Below, one piece after another: positions 41,717 through 50,060 of a DNA stretch of 64,000 nt (position 1 is its first letter; every line of letters starts with the position of its first letter). The notes under the pieces are model-generated. The model made no database searches, was not told where the DNA came from, and saw nothing but the letters and a program-made list of their open reading frames with translations. The stretch covers positions 1-64,000 of the forward strand of contig JBKEET010000006.1 of assembly GCA_047777475.1 (NCBI GenBank), in the 5' to 3' direction. A program made the translations under genes and the position numbers. The stretch comes from Sutterella sp047777475 (GTDB lineage Bacteria; Pseudomonadota; Gammaproteobacteria; Burkholderiales; Burkholderiaceae_F).

Positions 41717-43058
41717 GAGTGTGTGGAAAATTTTGTGGGCGGCTCCTTCCAGTTTAATCGAGGTAAGGTGTCAGTCGGTCGCCGAATTCAATGGCTAATT
41801 CCGATATGGCAGCCTTCCAATACGGCGATGGCCTCAGCCACCGCTTTTCCACTTTTCTGACGGCCAGATAAAGCAGTTTCATCGCTGCGGTTTCCGTTGG
41901 AAACGACGCCCGTGTTTTAGCCGCTTTCCTGAGATCCCGGTTCAGGCTTTCAATGGCGTTGGTCGTGTAGATCAGCCGCCTGACGTTCGGCGAGAAATCA
42001 AAGAAGGGAATCACACGGTCCCAGGCATCAAGCCACTGCTTGGCAATGTAAGGATATTTTTTCCCGAGATCCGAGCTGCTGAAATCGTCAAGCGCCCGGC
42101 GGGCCTGCTCGGCATTGACTGCCCTGTAGATCGGCTTCAGGGCTGCCGTAACGGCCTTGTAATCCTTGTAGCTCACCATCTTCAGGCTGTTGCGTATCAG
42201 GTGGATGATGCAGGTCTGCAGCAGCGTTTTGGGAAACGCGGTTTCAAGGGCTTCCTTCATGCCTTTCAGGCCGTCCGTCACGGCGATCAGTACATCGGTC
42301 ACCCCGCGGTTTTTCAGCTCGTTGAAGACCGTCAGCCAGTATTTGGCACTTTCGTTTTCCGCAATCCACATTCCGAGGACGTCTTTCTTCCCGTCGGTGT
42401 CAATTCCAAGGGCAATATGGACCGCTCTTGGCGTCACGATGCCGTTATCGCCGCGGATTTTTATTCTGATGGCATCAAAGAAAATCACCGGATAGACAGG
42501 GCTCAAGGGCCGGTTCTGCCATTTTTCCAATTCCGGCAGTATGGCGTCCGTCACGTCGCTGATGAACTCGGCGCTGGTTTCCATGCCGTACTCGTCATAA
42601 AGAAAACCTTGAATTTCACGGACTGTCATGCCTCTGGCATAGAGGGCAAGAATCTTTTCGTCGAACCCTTCCAGGTTCCGCTTGTGCTTGGGAATAATCC
42701 TGGGCTGGAAGCGGCCCTTGCGGTCCCGGGGCACATCCACTTTGACGTTGCCGACCTTCGGGGATTTCATGGTTTTGGAACTGTGGCCGTTGCGTTCGTT
42801 GTCGCCAAGGCGGGCCTCGCCCTTGCCGTAGCCGAGGTGGTTTGTCATTTCGCCATCCAGCATTTTCGTCAGCAGCCGGCCCAGCATATGGGCCATGATG
42901 TCCTCGGCTTCGCCTGAGGATTTGATTTCCCTGCCGGACTTTTTCATGTCTTCCAGCAGCTGTTCCGCATACTTGTCAAATGGATCAGGTTTGCGCTTCA
43001 TGTGAGGCTCCTTTTTGAGTAATTATCTCAGAGCGCCCACAAAATTCTTTACACCCTC
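41717..43058 (-). mobile_element. Intact IS256-family element with 8-bp target duplication
   Basis: Imperfect terminal inverted repeats of about 26 bases (GAGTGTGTGGAAAATTTTGT at 41717, and the complementary GAGGGTGTAAAGAATTTTGT reading in from 43058) bracket one transposase gene. The 8-base word ATGATTAA flanks both sides (41709-41716 and 43059-43066), the expected target duplication. The element is 1342 bases and appears complete. Confidence 0.92.
41754..43001 (-). CDS. IS256-family transposase
   Basis: The 415-residue mutator-type DDE transposase has the catalytic Asp in PVIFFDAIRIK, the second Asp in LIAVTDGLKGMKEAL with the downstream CIIHLIRNS, and the catalytic Glu in TTNAIESLNRDLRK. 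The length is normal and the frame is open, so the element is probably active. AAGGAGCC is a good ribosome site. Confidence 0.95.
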   Translation of the reverse strand: MKRKPDPFDKYAEQLLEDMKKSGREIKSSGEAEDIMAHMLGRLLTKMLDGEMTNHLGYGKGEARLGDNERNGHSSKTMKSPKVGNVKVDVPRDRKGRFQPRIIPKHKRNLEGFDEKILALYARGMTVREIQGFLYDEYGMETSAEFISDVTDAILPELEKWQNRPLSPVYPVIFFDAIRIKIRGDNGIVTPRAVHIALGIDTDGKKDVLGMWIAENESAKYWLTVFNELKNRGVTDVLIAVTDGLKGMKEALETAFPKTLLQTCIIHLIRNSLKMVSYKDYKAVTAALKPIYRAVNAEQARRALDDFSSSDLGKKYPYIAKQWLDAWDRVIPFFDFSPNVRRLIYTTNAIESLNRDLRKAAKTRASFPTETAAMKLLYLAVRKVEKRWLRPSPYWKAAISELAIEFGDRLTPYLD

Positions 43059-43107
43059 ATGATTAAATATTTTGTATCGTCGATAAGCAATTTCCACAAA
43101 ATTGAGG
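43059..43107 (+). promoter_or_regulatory. CRISPR leader B, repeat-proximal half
   Basis: ATTTTGTATCG and CCACAAAATTGAGG match leaders A and C. The IS256 insertion separates this half from GGATAATAT by 1.35 kb. Confidence 0.65.
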
Positions 43108-43388
43108 GTCTTCCTCACGTACGTGGGGGTGTTTCTGTCGTGCTCCCATCGACCTCGCCGAAAGTCGTGGTCTTCCCCACGCACTCCGCACGTGGGGGTG
43201 TTTCCGGCATGATCCGCGCCTGCGTTAGCACGGTCGCTGGCCTTCCCTACGCATGTGGGGGTGTTTCTTTGTGAGCAAGCGCTCTTTCTTCATCGGCTTT
43301 ATCTTCCCTACGTAGGTTGGGATGTTTCTGCCACTGTCAAATCTGCCATCCACAAATATTAATTTCCCCCGCAAAATGAGGCTGTTTC
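43108..43388 (+). CRISPR. CRISPR array B, degenerate, 5 repeats
   Basis: Repeats at 43108-43135, 43170-43204, 43240-43267, 43301-43328 and 43361-43388, with spacers of 34, 35, 33 and 32 bases. The first copy is nearly canonical. The second is 35 bases because of an extra CTCCGCA-like 7-base insert in the centre. Copies 4 and 5 are strongly decayed (CGTAGGTTGGG, CGCAAAATGAGG). Decay increases away from the leader. Confidence 0.88.
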
Positions 43389-43662
43389 TTGCCTGAGTCT
43401 ATTCCACTTCTCGACCTGCCAACTCTGTCCCACATACACGGACTTGTATAAAGGTGACATGAAAGCAGGGCAATTTGATCCTGTCGTTGTCCTCGTTTAA
43501 TCATGTAAAAACAGGGGTCTTCCTTAGCAGTGCGCTTCCAATGGAATACGCAATGAATTTCGGATCAGAACCATATAATTGGTCGACACTTAAATCTTCA
43601 AAAAGCAATCGGGAAGGGTGGTAAAAAAATTCTCGATCAAGAACTTTATAAAGGAAAATTAC
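43389..43662. other. Trailer of array B and leader of the next gene
   Basis: No further repeat and no ORF of note. AAAGGAAAATTAC before ATG 43663 is the ribosome site of the following gene. Confidence 0.5.
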
Positions 43663-44211
43663 ATGTCTGTAGCTGTTTCCGAAGAGGATCTCCCGTCTTC
43701 GTTTGTCCTTGCCGCGAAAAGAAAGACAAAACAGGGTGAAGTAAGGGATTTCTTCCTTTGCCGCCGCCAGGTGCTCGGCAATGAAGAAATGGACGTTCTT
43801 GACGTGCGGATAGTGCCGCTCACGATGAAGGCCGAAGAAGTGCGTATCGGCGGCATGCACCAGGGCTACATGCTTCAATGGAGTGACAACATCCGGGATC
43901 TTTGGAAATTCGGCTATGAAGCGGGAAGTTTTTTCATACGAGACCTGGCACGCTGGACAAAGAAATGGCCCGATGCACTGGTAAGCCCGCTGACGCTGGA
44001 CGACGGCAGCACCACGCCGCAGATCCACGCCAGGGACCTGCAGCTTGAAACCAAAGCCGCAGATGCGGTCCGCGTTTGGACTCTCGAGGACTTCATCGAG
44101 GAAATCGTCAAGGAAATGATGGCGAACCGGCTCAACCCTGAAGCAAAGGACACGAGCAAAGACTTCTCGAAGATGATCGCGGAGATCGTTGCTGAGAAAA
44201 AGAGCGCCTGA
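43663..44211 (+). CDS. Protein of unknown function between CRISPR arrays
   Basis: The start at 43663 (MSVAVSEEDLPSSFVLAAKR) follows AAAGGA. The 182-residue soluble protein has mixed charged sequence (KAEEVRIGGMHQGYMLQWSD, FGYEAGSFFIRDLARWTKKW) and an acidic/basic C-terminal helix. No family was recognised and no membrane segment or signal is seen. It resembles none of the Cas proteins I know, but its place between arrays makes it worth checking. Confidence 0.7.
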   Translation: MSVAVSEEDLPSSFVLAAKRKTKQGEVRDFFLCRRQVLGNEEMDVLDVRIVPLTMKAEEVRIGGMHQGYMLQWSDNIRDLWKFGYEAGSFFIRDLARWTKKWPDALVSPLTLDDGSTTPQIHARDLQLETKAADAVRVWTLEDFIEEIVKEMMANRLNPEAKDTSKDFSKMIAEIVAEKKSA

Positions 44212-44225
44212 GGCGCAGAAAGCCG

Positions 44226-44263
44226 CGGAGCCAGACGGCCAGGCCGAAAAGCTCCGTTTTTTT
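44226..44263 (+). terminator. Terminator after the 43663 gene
   Basis: CGGAGC (44226-44231) pairs with GCTCCG (44251-44256), then seven T. Confidence 0.8.
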
Positions 44264-44272
44264 GCGCTCAGA

Positions 44273-44317
44273 CCCGAAACTCAACATAACTGCTATTATG
44301 TTGAGTTTTATTTCGGG
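44273..44317. repeat. Long near-perfect inverted repeat
   Basis: CCCGAAACTCAACATAA pairs with TTATGTTGAGTTT-TTTCGGG around CTGCTA. The inner stem (CTCAACATAA) is perfect. A run of eight T follows about 17 bases further on the plus strand. It could be a terminator, an operator or the relic of a small element. Confidence 0.55.
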
Positions 44318-45212
44318 CGTTTTGGACCGTTTTTTTTCGGGTTTTCAGGCCTGTAGCTGAGTCTCGGCGGCTCGCCGCATGTCTGGCAAACAGCTGATGA
44401 ACAGCACCATCGGCATGCAGGAAGCAGCTGAGGAATTTTTTTCGCCCTTTTTTTGGCTCAGCCAAAATTCCCGGTCGTTTCGTCCAAGTCCTGACGGTCA
44501 GACCGTGTCCGTCTCAGACGCAAGTATAAACTTCGTGCTCTGCAGGAACGGTCCTGTCTTGTGAAGAAAGATCGCGTTTAAATGCATTCCGATCCTAAAG
44601 TGAACTCAGCCGTCCGCTTCAGAAGCTTCTTCCTCACAGGTTGCGTCCAACTGATCAGCCGCCCGCATCTTTATCGGGACTCGCCGCCATGACCCTCTTT
44701 GCCCAGATGACTTCGAAGACCCAAATGCGCGATTAAATCGTTTCGAAGCCTCCGTCTCCTCATCAAAAGAAAAAAGACCCGTTTATTTTGCGTCCGTTTG
44801 CATCGGTTCTTACCCGAAAAGGACTGTGACTCCTGAATCTCAGGCCGCTGCTGTGCCCAAGGTCCGAAGACTGCGCAGCCGCGCATAAGCATGAGGGATA
44901 TAAACAGGATCAGAAGAGAACGGAGGATTCATTCGGAAAGATCCGGCAGCGCAGGCACATCAGGTGGAGAGCTAAGGCCAGCGACCGGAGGACCGTCTGA
45001 AGCCGCGAAGCCGTCATTGGGAGCAGGCGGGAATCGATAAGGGAAGGGCTTTCGGAGCCCCCTATCCTTCCAGATGACGGAAAACGCCCTCTTTTTACCA
45101 CCCGTTCCTGCGGGAGCGGCTAGGGGAAAGGAGGGCAAAACCTCCCTCGCCCTGCTTTCTTTTCTCTCTGCGGGGAGAGGGTGTTTCCCCTCTTCTCTCC
45201 CCTTGCAGCTCC
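44318..45212. other. About 0.9 kb without a recognised gene
   Basis: Short reading frames on both strands have no protein-like composition. The DNA is of mixed GC. Near 45160-45210 there are C/T-rich tracts. This looks like decayed or non-coding DNA. Confidence 0.5.
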
Positions 45213-46613
45213 CTACTGCTTTTCCGGACTCCAGAGCGGCTTGCGCAGGGCCTCCAAAGGATCCTCCTCCTCCGATTCCGACATCTCCCTGTATGCCAGC
45301 CCAACGTAATGCGAAGTCAGATCAGCCAGCGGCATAGGAACGCTGAGAACCTTCTCTTTCGTGTCTAATTGAAGGTTTTTCATAGAAAAACGAAGGTTCA
45401 GCGACGGCGAATACTTCTGCCGATAGATGAAGAGGCTCCTTCCCCTGCTGCTGCCCCTTGCTTTCACTTCGACCGGAACGACATCCTGGAAAGGTGCAAT
45501 CAGGAACGCTAGTTCGGCCGTATTGGAGGATGTCCAATAGCACGGAGCCGTTCCGAACTGCCGCATGAAACTCATGGCCGCGAACGTTTCCGCGAGGACG
45601 TCCTTCCAGTTCCTGCGGCCCTGAAGCTTCTGCCCGCCGCGTGCCAAGGTGAGCGCCGCCTGGCGGTTCAGGAGCCCGATGTCCGTCATATAAAGCTTGA
45701 AGACATCCGGGTTCCAAGAGGCTTCAAGAGGCATGCCCGGCTCCGAAACCTGATGCACTTTCACAATGAGGCCGGCCGTTTCGAGCCAGTTAACAGCCGG
45801 TGCGAACTCACGCGATCTGGCACCTTTTTTAATTTGGCTCACGAAAAAGCGCGAATTCGGCTTCGCAAGCTGCGAAGGAATCGCATCCCAAACCGCGGCG
45901 ATGCGCGCCGCCTCGGTCGGCGTAGCGTACTGAGAAAAATCCGCTCGATAAAGGGCCAGAATCGCATCAAGCGTACGGTCGATCTCGTCCGTGCCCTGAC
46001 CGGCGCGAAAGCCTGCAACAGCCGCCGGCATGCCGCCGACGATCATATAGATACGAAACAGTCTTTCGAGTTCTGGCCAAAGGAAGTCTTCCACCGGCTC
46101 GATCGTTCTTTTCTCTTTAAGGCGTCCCCAGAGCTCTGGATTGAAGGTAAGAACGAATTCCTCAAACGACAGCGGCCAGACATGCTCAAGCTGCACGCGG
46201 GAAGGCACAGAAAGATCCAGATGCTTTGTCACCGCTCCGAGGAAGCAACCGGCTCCGGCCACAGCATACTGCGGTGCTTTTTCGGCGAAAAAGCGAAGAG
46301 CTCCGAGGGCCGCCGGCGAACGCTGAATTTCATCGAAGACCAGCAGTGTCCTGCCGGGCTGAATCGGCACCTTGCTGAATGCCGCAAGGTCCCGGATTAA
46401 AACTTCCGGATCTCTTGTGCCCGCAAAAACGGCATCGAGCTCGGGACGGGCGGCGAAGTCAAAATAAGCGGTGTACTGAAAGGCCTGCCGGCCCAGCTCT
46501 CTCAGCAGCCAGCTTTTTCCAGTCTGCCTCGGCCCTTGGAGCAACAGCGGTTTAGACGAACCGTTGCGTGCCCATGACAGCAGGCGCTCCAGAAGCAGTC
46601 TTTTGAGTTCCAT
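45213..46613 (-). CDS. AAA ATPase with DUF4143-type C-terminal domain
   Basis: The start at 46613 (MELKRLLLERLLSWARNGS) follows AAGGAGACC. The 466-residue protein has Walker A GPRQTGKSW (about residue 36) and Walker B LLVFDEIQ (about 90), followed by the family's FFAEKAPQYAVAGAGCFLG, LSFEEFV and YMIVGGMPAAV motifs. The C-terminal DUF4143 domain has a nuclease-like DVVPVEVKA segment. These ATPases are common accessory-region genes of unclear role. Two palindromic boxes lie in front of it. Confidence 0.88.
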   Translation of the reverse strand: MELKRLLLERLLSWARNGSSKPLLLQGPRQTGKSWLLRELGRQAFQYTAYFDFAARPELDAVFAGTRDPEVLIRDLAAFSKVPIQPGRTLLVFDEIQRSPAALGALRFFAEKAPQYAVAGAGCFLGAVTKHLDLSVPSRVQLEHVWPLSFEEFVLTFNPELWGRLKEKRTIEPVEDFLWPELERLFRIYMIVGGMPAAVAGFRAGQGTDEIDRTLDAILALYRADFSQYATPTEAARIAAVWDAIPSQLAKPNSRFFVSQIKKGARSREFAPAVNWLETAGLIVKVHQVSEPGMPLEASWNPDVFKLYMTDIGLLNRQAALTLARGGQKLQGRRNWKDVLAETFAAMSFMRQFGTAPCYWTSSNTAELAFLIAPFQDVVPVEVKARGSSRGRSLFIYRQKYSPSLNLRFSMKNLQLDTKEKVLSVPMPLADLTSHYVGLAYREMSESEEEDPLEALRKPLWSPEKQ

Positions 46614-46934
46614 ATCCCTGGTCTCCTTCCCTGTCAGCAAGTTTTATTTTGTTGACCGTTTAGGTGTAGTGGTGGGAAGCTTTATAAGCCATTTTGGTGT
46701 AATTTTACACTTTTTAGGTGCGATTTTGGTGTAAAAATACACTAAAACAGCACTTATTGATCACCACATTGTACAAATCACCTTTTCTAGTACGTACCTG
46801 CTCTGCTAGCTTTTTAAGTGGGATTCAAATGCCGAGAAAAGTATTTGGTGCAAGCTCTAACAAATGCCAAAAGTTATGGAGAGATTCAGACAAATTTTTA
46901 ATGAAACACAGGGAGCGACAGCCAACAAAGCCAG
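46614..46934. other. AT-rich upstream region of the ATPase gene
   Basis: No gene is seen. It carries the paired palindromes at 46697-46742 and AT-rich DNA leading to an IS256 end relic. Confidence 0.5.
46697..46742. promoter_or_regulatory. Two GTGTA-N4-TACAC palindromes
   Basis: GTGTAATTTTACAC (46697-46710) and GTGTAAAAATACAC (46729-46742) are perfect in both half sites, and their centres are 32 bases apart, about three helical turns. A third half site (GTGTAG, 46671) is nearer the gene. They lie 85-130 bases before the ATPase start and look like a double operator. Confidence 0.55.
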
Positions 46935-46977
46935 GAGTGAGTGGAAAATTTTGTGGGCGGCTCTTTCCAATTTAAAT
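46935..46977 (+). mobile_element. IS256 end relic
   Basis: GAGTGAGTGGAAAATTTTGT and the following GGGCGGCTCTTTCCA match the left end of the IS256 copy at 41717 with a few changes. No transposase or second end is present. It lies about 33 bases from the outermost repeat of array C. Confidence 0.75.
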
Positions 46978-47009
46978 CTCCGTAGAAGATCGTCTCAGCC
47001 ATGTCGGGC

Positions 47010-47902
47010 GGAACACCCCCACGCACGTGGGGAAGCCCCTTGGCCTGCTTTTGAATAAGAACAATGCCATGGAAACACCCCCACGTGCGTGAGGAAAGCG
47101 TGCGGATTCCGTGCAAATACCCGTCAGCCTTGGGAACACCCCCCTCGCACGTGGGGGAAGACTCGCGTCCGCGCCTCTGGCATGAACGAGTGCGGGGAAA
47201 CTCCCCTACGTATGCGGGAAAGCCCCTCGGTAAAAACCGCGCTCGTACACTATCAAGGAACACCCCCACGTGCGTGGGGAAGACTGGCAAGAGTCTCACC
47301 ACCGACTCCGATGACAAGGAAACACCCCATATGCGTGGGGAAGATTAGGCATAGAAACCACAAATTCTCCGGTGTTCTCGGAAACACCCCTACGCATGTG
47401 GGGGAACTTATCTAGTTCCGCCAATAGGCATTAACAGAAGGAAACACCCCCACGTACGTGGGGAAAACATAAAGTTCCTCGCACGCAAGCACGATCTGTG
47501 CAGAAACACCCCCACATGCGTGGGGAAGACCGTACTGGACATCCTCAAATCGGGCTGAGGTTGAAGAAACACCCCCACAAGTGTGGGGAAGACCGTACCG
47601 AACGCACCGTCCCAAGAGGCGACCCAAGAAACACCCTCACGCAAGTGAGGAAGGCCAAGCTGGACGTAAACCTCGGCATACGCTTCGAGGGAAACACCCC
47701 CACGTGCGTGGGGAAGACGACTTGTTAATGGCCTCCTGGTACGCATCCTGGGAAACACCGCCACTTACGTGGGGAAGACCAATTCCGGAACCTACGACAA
47801 CAACATCATAGAGAAACACCCCCACGTATGTGGGGAAGACGATGGTGAATAAGTCCCAAAACTCACCAGTGATGGAAACACCCCCACGTACGTGGGGAAG
47901 AC
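47010..47902 (-). CRISPR. CRISPR array C, type I-E-like, 15 repeats
   Basis: On the plus strand the repeat reads GAAACACCCCCACGTACGTG + GGGAAGAC. Repeats start at 47010, 47072, 47133, 47197, 47257, 47319, 47381, 47441, 47503, 47566, 47628, 47691, 47752, 47813 and 47875 (about 28 bases each, spacers 32-35). Reading from the leader at the right end, the first repeats are near-identical and the far ones are degenerate. The centre varies (CGTACG, CGTGCG, CATGCG, CGCAAG). Orientation is opposite to arrays A and B. Confidence 0.94.
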
Positions 47903-48000
47903 CCTTAGTTTAGTGATGATCAGCAATCAGAGATACTAAATCTTGATACGGATCTTTCCCCTTAAATATGAACCCTTTCCATATTATTCACTAAATTGAT
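47903..48000 (-). promoter_or_regulatory. CRISPR leader C
   Basis: On the minus strand AATAATATGGAAAG, AAGATTTAGTATCTCTGATT and ATCATCACTAAACTAAGG lead into the first repeat. The word order and spacing (ATAATAT about 85 bases before the repeat) match leader A. Confidence 0.65.
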
Positions 48001-48403
48001 ACTTGGAAGGACCTTTTTAACAAGAACAAAGCTTACCGTGACTGGCAAAGAAGCTAGAGCTGGACTGAACTCTTCAAAAGTTTTGCCGTTTTAAGAATTT
48101 CAGGCAATTTTCTGCAGAAAAGCTATCTCACAAGATCCACGGGACAAACACTTCCCTCAATGAAATTTCTCCAATAAGGAAGCCCGTCGCCTCTCCTTAT
48201 GATACTTTTCAGGCACTTTTCGACAATAAGGAGCAAATCTGCCAGCCCATATTGTCATTTTTGCTTCCGCAAAAGGTAATTCCGCTCCAAGCCCCACAGC
48301 ATCGCTCGATTGTCTTAAAACGGCAAGATAAGGCAAGAGCCGCCCGACTTTCGAGCAGCTCCTGAATTTTGGACAGGCAAACAAGCACTGGATGTGCAGC
48401 AGA
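48001..48403. other. Intergenic region, no gene seen
   Basis: Mixed-GC DNA between leader C and the flavodoxin-like gene. Frames present have no protein-like composition. No clear terminator was found. Confidence 0.5.
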
Positions 48404-48946
48404 TCACCTAAGTCCGGCCTTCTCAAGCCAACTTTGGATTTTCCCGGAAGCTTGATCGACCTCAGTACCGTAGAGTGACAGCGCAGGACCTGCCTTTGCG
48501 CCCGGCGCAATGCGCTTCACCGCCTGCGGCACATCGCCCAGACCGCTGCCGGCATGCGTCGTCAGCACCAGGACCGTCTTCCCATTGAGATTCAGGCTTT
48601 CGACGGCATGCTCCAAGATTTTGGGCATATGGCCCCACCAAATGGGCGTCGCGATGATCACGGCATCATAAGCAGCCGTGTCAGGCACCGGCCCCTTGAA
48701 AGCCGGCTTGGCGCCGCTGTCGAATTCTTCCTGCGCCACCTGAGTGCAGCGGTAATAATCCTCCGGATACGGCAGATCAGGCACAATTTCGAAACTGTCG
48801 GCAGCTATCTGTTCCTGAATTACCCTAATGGCCCTGCGTGTATTTCCCTCTTTAATGAAAGTCACGCCGCTTCGACCCCAGTTCTGGCCGTCGCGTGAGA
48901 AAAAGACGATCAGCACCTTCTTGTCGTTCGTGTTGGTCTGAGTCAT
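48404..48946 (-). CDS. Flavodoxin-like protein
   Basis: The start at 48946 (MTQTNTNDKKVLIVFFSRDG) follows GCGGAGGACC. The 180-residue product has the flavodoxin fold: an FMN phosphate-binding loop FSRDGQNWGRSG, then VIIATPIWWGHMPKILEHAVESL (aromatic FMN contact) and VLVLTTHAGSGLGDV. It is related to the larger NAD(P)H-linked flavodoxin-2 group. It probably carries electrons. It lies beside a LysR regulator, an SDR and a ferric-reductase-like protein. Confidence 0.9.
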   Translation of the reverse strand: MTQTNTNDKKVLIVFFSRDGQNWGRSGVTFIKEGNTRRAIRVIQEQIAADSFEIVPDLPYPEDYYRCTQVAQEEFDSGAKPAFKGPVPDTAAYDAVIIATPIWWGHMPKILEHAVESLNLNGKTVLVLTTHAGSGLGDVPQAVKRIAPGAKAGPALSLYGTEVDQASGKIQSWLEKAGLR

Positions 48947-49038
48947 GATGCGGTCCTCCGCTCCATAGATTTGATGCTTCAAACTCTAAACGGACTGGTG
49001 CCTCTTAACTTAAGAAAAAAGAGATTTTCAAATTTGAT

Positions 49039-49938
49039 TTACTTATGCGAAAAAGCTCCGTCAGCCGAGAGCGATGCCTTCAGCGCGGCGGCAAAACGCT
49101 CCGTCACATCGCTGCCGTCGGCCTTGTGCCAGAACGCGCAGATGCGAAACGTCACCGGAGCCCCGTCTTTTTCGAGCGGGATGCGCACCGCACCGTCCGG
49201 CGCATCGCCCGGAAGCAGCAGCGGACGAAATCCCCTGCCTGCTGCTGCCGTAAGCCGGGCTTCCTCCTGCGACGACACAAAGATAAAGCGCCCGCGGAAA
49301 CCAAGAAGATCGGAATAGTAGGAGCGCTCCGCAGGCTGGTACGGAATATCGGTGGCCACGATGCACGGGAAGTCCGCCAGATCGGCCGCCTCGAGGCGGG
49401 GCTTGCCGGCGAGCGGGCTGCTCGCCGCCGCTTCGATCAGCACCGGCGGATTGGCGATAACGATATTGGCGAAATCGTCCGAAAAAACGCGCCGCTGGTC
49501 GCTCACCACCATATCGATCTGGTGCTCGAGAAGGAGCGCATAAAGCGCTTCGTGCGTGCCGGAGCGTACGGTGATTTCAAGCCCTTTGTTCTCTTGGGCA
49601 AAAGCAGCAAGCGCCTTCCGCACGGCGGCTCCGGAGAGGCCCGACAGGCACCCGATGCGCAGCTCTCGCCGCCGGGAACGGGCGATGCGCACGGCGCTTT
49701 TGCAGGCCTGCTGCGTCTGCGTCAGCACCTTGCGGCCCTCCCGGGCCAGGTATTCTCCTGCCTCGGTCAGCACGAAAGAGCGGTTCCGCCTGATGAGGAG
49801 CGTGATGCCGAGCCGGCTCTCGAGCTTCTTGATCAGCTGGGAGACCGCCGACTGCGAGATGCCAAGGGAAAGCGCCGCGGCCGTAAAGCTTTTCCTTTCG
49901 GCGACAAGGCAGAAAGCCTCGAGTTCACGGTATAGCAT
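49039..49938 (-). CDS. LysR-family transcriptional regulator
   Basis: The 299-residue protein has the N-terminal winged HTH (LYRELEAFCLVAERKSFTAA, SQSAVSQLIKKLES, ITLLIRRNRS) and a LysR effector domain (RELRIGCLSGLSG, IDMVVSDQRR). It is transcribed away from the SDR gene at 50061 and toward the flavodoxin gene. The 122-base gap to the SDR is the likely binding site. Confidence 0.92.
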   Translation of the reverse strand: MLYRELEAFCLVAERKSFTAAALSLGISQSAVSQLIKKLESRLGITLLIRRNRSFVLTEAGEYLAREGRKVLTQTQQACKSAVRIARSRRRELRIGCLSGLSGAAVRKALAAFAQENKGLEITVRSGTHEALYALLLEHQIDMVVSDQRRVFSDDFANIVIANPPVLIEAAASSPLAGKPRLEAADLADFPCIVATDIPYQPAERSYYSDLLGFRGRFIFVSSQEEARLTAAAGRGFRPLLLPGDAPDGAVRIPLEKDGAPVTFRICAFWHKADGSDVTERFAAALKASLSADGAFSHK

Positions 49939-50060
49939 GGCATGTCTCCCTCTGAAGAAATTGATTAGAAATTCTAATTTAAAAAGTGCTCTTATCTTAT
50001 GCGGCAGGGCACACCGTTCCGTACACTGCAGGCATTCAATCTTTCCGACGAGGAGAAAAA

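Noticed and set aside
46898..47825. Several frames across CRISPR array C
   Set aside because: They arise from the repeat units and contain periodic THVGVF or HVRG strings, a usual artefact of translated CRISPR arrays.
48157..48510. A 117-residue minus-strand frame near array C
   Set aside because: It overlaps the flavodoxin gene out of frame and has no ribosome site or protein-like pattern.
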